Source of the DNA: Flavobacteriia bacterium 40-80
GTDB taxonomy: Bacteria > Bacteroidota > Bacteroidia > Flavobacteriales_D > Crocinitomicaceae
Direction of reading: 5' to 3'
NCBI GenBank assembly: GCA_001899145.1
Contig: MKVF01000021.1
Location: 1-64,000 of the forward strand
DNA: 64,000 nucleotides
Below, piece after piece: positions 62,351 to 64,000 of this stretch. The notes beneath the pieces were generated by a model. That model did not search any database. It was given only the letters and a program-made list of their open reading frames with translations, and had not been told where the DNA came from. A program made the translations under genes and the position numbers. Position 1 is the stretch's first letter. Every line of letters begins with the position of its first letter.

Positions 62351-63112
62351 ATGGACGTTGTAAAACATAACAAATCAGCTTGGGACAGTTACGTTGACAA
62401 GAAAGACCGTTGGACAATTCCCGTTTCCGAACAAGAATTAGAGAACGCAAAAAATGGAAACTGGAATATCGTTTTGACACCGAAAAAACACGTTCCTCAT
62501 AATTGGTTTCCCGATCTGAAAGGATTAAAGATTTTAGGACTTGCTTCGGGCGGCGGGCAACAATGCCCGATTTTGGCAACTTTGGGAGCAGACGTTACAG
62601 TTTTTGATAATTCCGAAAGACAATTACAGCAAGACAAGACTTTAAGCGACAAATTTGATCTTGGCATAAAAACAGTTCAAGGAGATATGAAAGACCTTTC
62701 AGTGTTTGCAGACAATTCGTTTGACCTGATTTTTAATCCTTGCTCAATAGTTTTTGTTGACACTGTTTTACCTGTTTGGAAAGAATGTTTCCGAGTTTTA
62801 AAACCAAACGGAATTTTAATGACAGGCTTAATCAATCCAATTTCATTTCAACTTGACGAAGAAAATTTGAAACTAATATACAAGCAACCATTTTCAGACC
62901 TGCTCTCTTTGTCGGCAGAAAAATTAGAAGAATTGAAAAATAATAATGAAGCTTTGGTATTTGGACATAGTTTGACAGACCAAATTAGTGGACAATTAGA
63001 CGCAGGATTTAACTTGACAGATATGTATGAAGACGATTGGGGCGGAGAAAATAAAATAGATGATTTTTTCCCTTCATTTTTAGCGACAAGAGCAATAAAA
63101 CGACTACAATGA
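62351..63112 (+). CDS. Class I SAM-dependent methyltransferase
   Basis: 253 residues. SAM-binding glycine loop in LKILGLASGGGQQCPIL (about 58-74), acidic motif VTVFDNSERQ, then FDLIFNPCSIVFVD and FRVLKPNGILMTG. Related proteins (methyltransferase domain 11/25) act on small molecules or quinones; the substrate cannot be deduced. The gene is followed by an AraC regulator and may be part of a small acquired module. Confidence 0.88.
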   Translation: MDVVKHNKSAWDSYVDKKDRWTIPVSEQELENAKNGNWNIVLTPKKHVPHNWFPDLKGLKILGLASGGGQQCPILATLGADVTVFDNSERQLQQDKTLSDKFDLGIKTVQGDMKDLSVFADNSFDLIFNPCSIVFVDTVLPVWKECFRVLKPNGILMTGLINPISFQLDEENLKLIYKQPFSDLLSLSAEKLEELKNNNEALVFGHSLTDQISGQLDAGFNLTDMYEDDWGGENKIDDFFPSFLATRAIKRLQ

Positions 63113-63321
63113 CAGATATAAAACAACTGATGTTAACAGCGATTTTGCGTGGCAAATTGAATATTGACTTTGGTGCAAACTTGGAACTTTGTGATTCTAA
63201 TCCCGCCCGAGCGTAAAGCCGCAGGAACATTGACGACCAGACAAAAAAACAAACACAGAATTTATTATGCGTTTCATGGTCACTTTTATTTATAAACAAA
63301 AAATCTCAAAATTTTAATTTC

Positions 63322-63329
63322 TAAATTTG
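63322..63329 (+). promoter_or_regulatory. -7 promoter box TAAATTTG of the AraC gene
   Basis: Perfect TAnnTTTG match. The first ATG after it (63337) opens a six-codon reading frame (MKRSTI) that stops at 63357, one base before the GTG of the AraC gene. Confidence 0.55.
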
Positions 63330-63358
63330 AAACTCAATGAAACGCTCTACAATCTGAC

Positions 63359-64000
63359 GTGGTAAAGAAAACAAGACATATTCCCGAATATCAATTGCCA
63401 CCATCCGTAAATGACGGTGTTCACATTGTTTCTTACAAAGAATTTGGATTTAATGCTTTACACGATACTTCAGAACCTCATCGGGACGAACATTATTTGC
63501 TAATGGTTTCTTGCGGCGGCTCTGTGGAAGCCGTGATTGATTTTGATAATATAAACATTTCAAAACCCTTTATCGGGTTAATCAGCCCGGCACAAGTGCA
63601 TCACGTTATTAATGTAAATATAACCGAAGGATACGCGATAAGTTTTAATGAAGAACTAATGCCTCCCGCATTAAAACCCATTTTAGAAACTTACTTTTTA
63701 CAGGAAAGAATTTTTTCGGATAATACGCCACTTCTAAAAGACATCGTAACGATTATAAAAATAATGATGAAACCAAAGCAAAAGGACAAATTTTATCACT
63801 TGCCCGTTTCGCATTATTTATTGCATTCGTTGCTTGCTATGATAGCGACTGATATAGATTTACGACAAGATAAAAGCAAAGGTAGTAGAGCAAAACAAAT
63901 AGAACGTGATTTTCTGCTATTACTGCAACAACATTTTAAGGAATGGAAAAAACCAGCAGATTATGCCAAGGCTTTGCACATTACGGTTTCGCATCTTAAC
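63359..64000 (+). CDS. AraC-family transcriptional regulator, 3' end beyond the window
   Basis: At least 214 codons from GTG 63359, open to the window edge. The sensor half reads TRHIPEYQLPP, EPHRDEHYLLMVSCGG, LISPAQVHHVIN; the last codons (PADYAKALHITVSHLN) are the beginning of the first helix-turn-helix. The frame has no ATG before 63490 or so, and a stop lies at 63338-63340, so the GTG is the likely start. It resembles the AraC remnant at 56.7 kb only in general plan. Confidence 0.85.
   Translation, partial: MVKKTRHIPEYQLPPSVNDGVHIVSYKEFGFNALHDTSEPHRDEHYLLMVSCGGSVEAVIDFDNINISKPFIGLISPAQVHHVINVNITEGYAISFNEELMPPALKPILETYFLQERIFSDNTPLLKDIVTIIKIMMKPKQKDKFYHLPVSHYLLHSLLAMIATDIDLRQDKSKGSRAKQIERDFLLLLQQHFKEWKKPADYAKALHITVSHLN

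Noticed and set aside
63109-63216. 35-codon open frame after the methyltransferase (MTDIKQLMLTAILRG...)
   Set aside because: Too short, no recognisable family, ends in low-similarity sequence; overlapping ATGA with the methyltransferase stop is suggestive but not enough.

Overview
The window comes from a member of the Bacteroidota, most likely order Flavobacteriales (a Crocinitomicaceae/Fluviicola-like genome is my inference). Three things point there. Several proteins carry the C-terminal sorting domains of the type IX secretion system (T9SS), including PorZ and a type B (gliding-motility) domain. There are four TonB-dependent or related outer-membrane barrels. Many genes are preceded by the Bacteroidota -7 box TAnnTTTG, and Shine-Dalgarno sequences are mostly absent.

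Layout. Bases 1-102 are the 3' end of a 5S rRNA and its terminator, so an rRNA operon lies just upstream. From 0.5 to 53.7 kb the DNA looks like ordinary chromosome: dprA, a TonB receptor followed by kdsB, secreted T9SS cargo, a sirtuin, folD, a small glycan block (FkbM methyltransferase, GT2, and at 21.5-23.8 kb two GT4 enzymes), DMT transporters, oxyR, gcvH, prfB-arsC, a glycine-rich tandem-repeat adhesin and a leucine-rich-repeat protein, MgtC-like protein, glutathione peroxidase-HerA-like ATPase, a CpxP/Spy-like pair, clpB, a second TonB receptor paralogous to the first, and smpB. At 36.1-41.5 kb an operon supplies heme O synthase, two cytochrome oxidase subunits III, subunit IV, two SCO-type copper chaperones and a DUF420 protein. 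At 42.6-46.9 kb a divergent pair (outer-membrane barrel versus histidine kinase/response regulator) shares a region holding three GGTTAA repeats spaced 11 bp apart. Then come a gamma carbonic anhydrase, PlsC, trpS, a binding-protein-like lipoprotein, recO and porZ.

From 53.87 kb to the end the character changes. A tRNA-Arg(UCG) gene is followed by accessory DNA: an AraC regulator and a two-lobed aspartic protease; then an AraC fragment, a frameshifted gene, a cold-shock protein and a MarR/TonB-receptor divergent pair; then a methyltransferase and an AraC gene cut by the window edge. These blocks are separated by sequences that resemble tRNA 3' ends. Three of them (53.93, 56.43 and 62.13 kb) have the same arrangement, GGTCAC followed 6-11 nt later by a rho-independent terminator. 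I read this as a tRNA-anchored mosaic island with successive insertion scars; no integrase is visible in the window.

Other points of interest: the tRNA-Arg has both members of the G19-C56 tertiary pair changed to a complementary U19-A56; prfB lacks its usual programmed frameshift; both oxidase subunits III carry long hydrophilic insertions; several promoters sit so close to the start codon that the mRNAs are probably leaderless; and the MarR/TonB intergenic region holds three copies of a probable operator, one of them on the -7 box.
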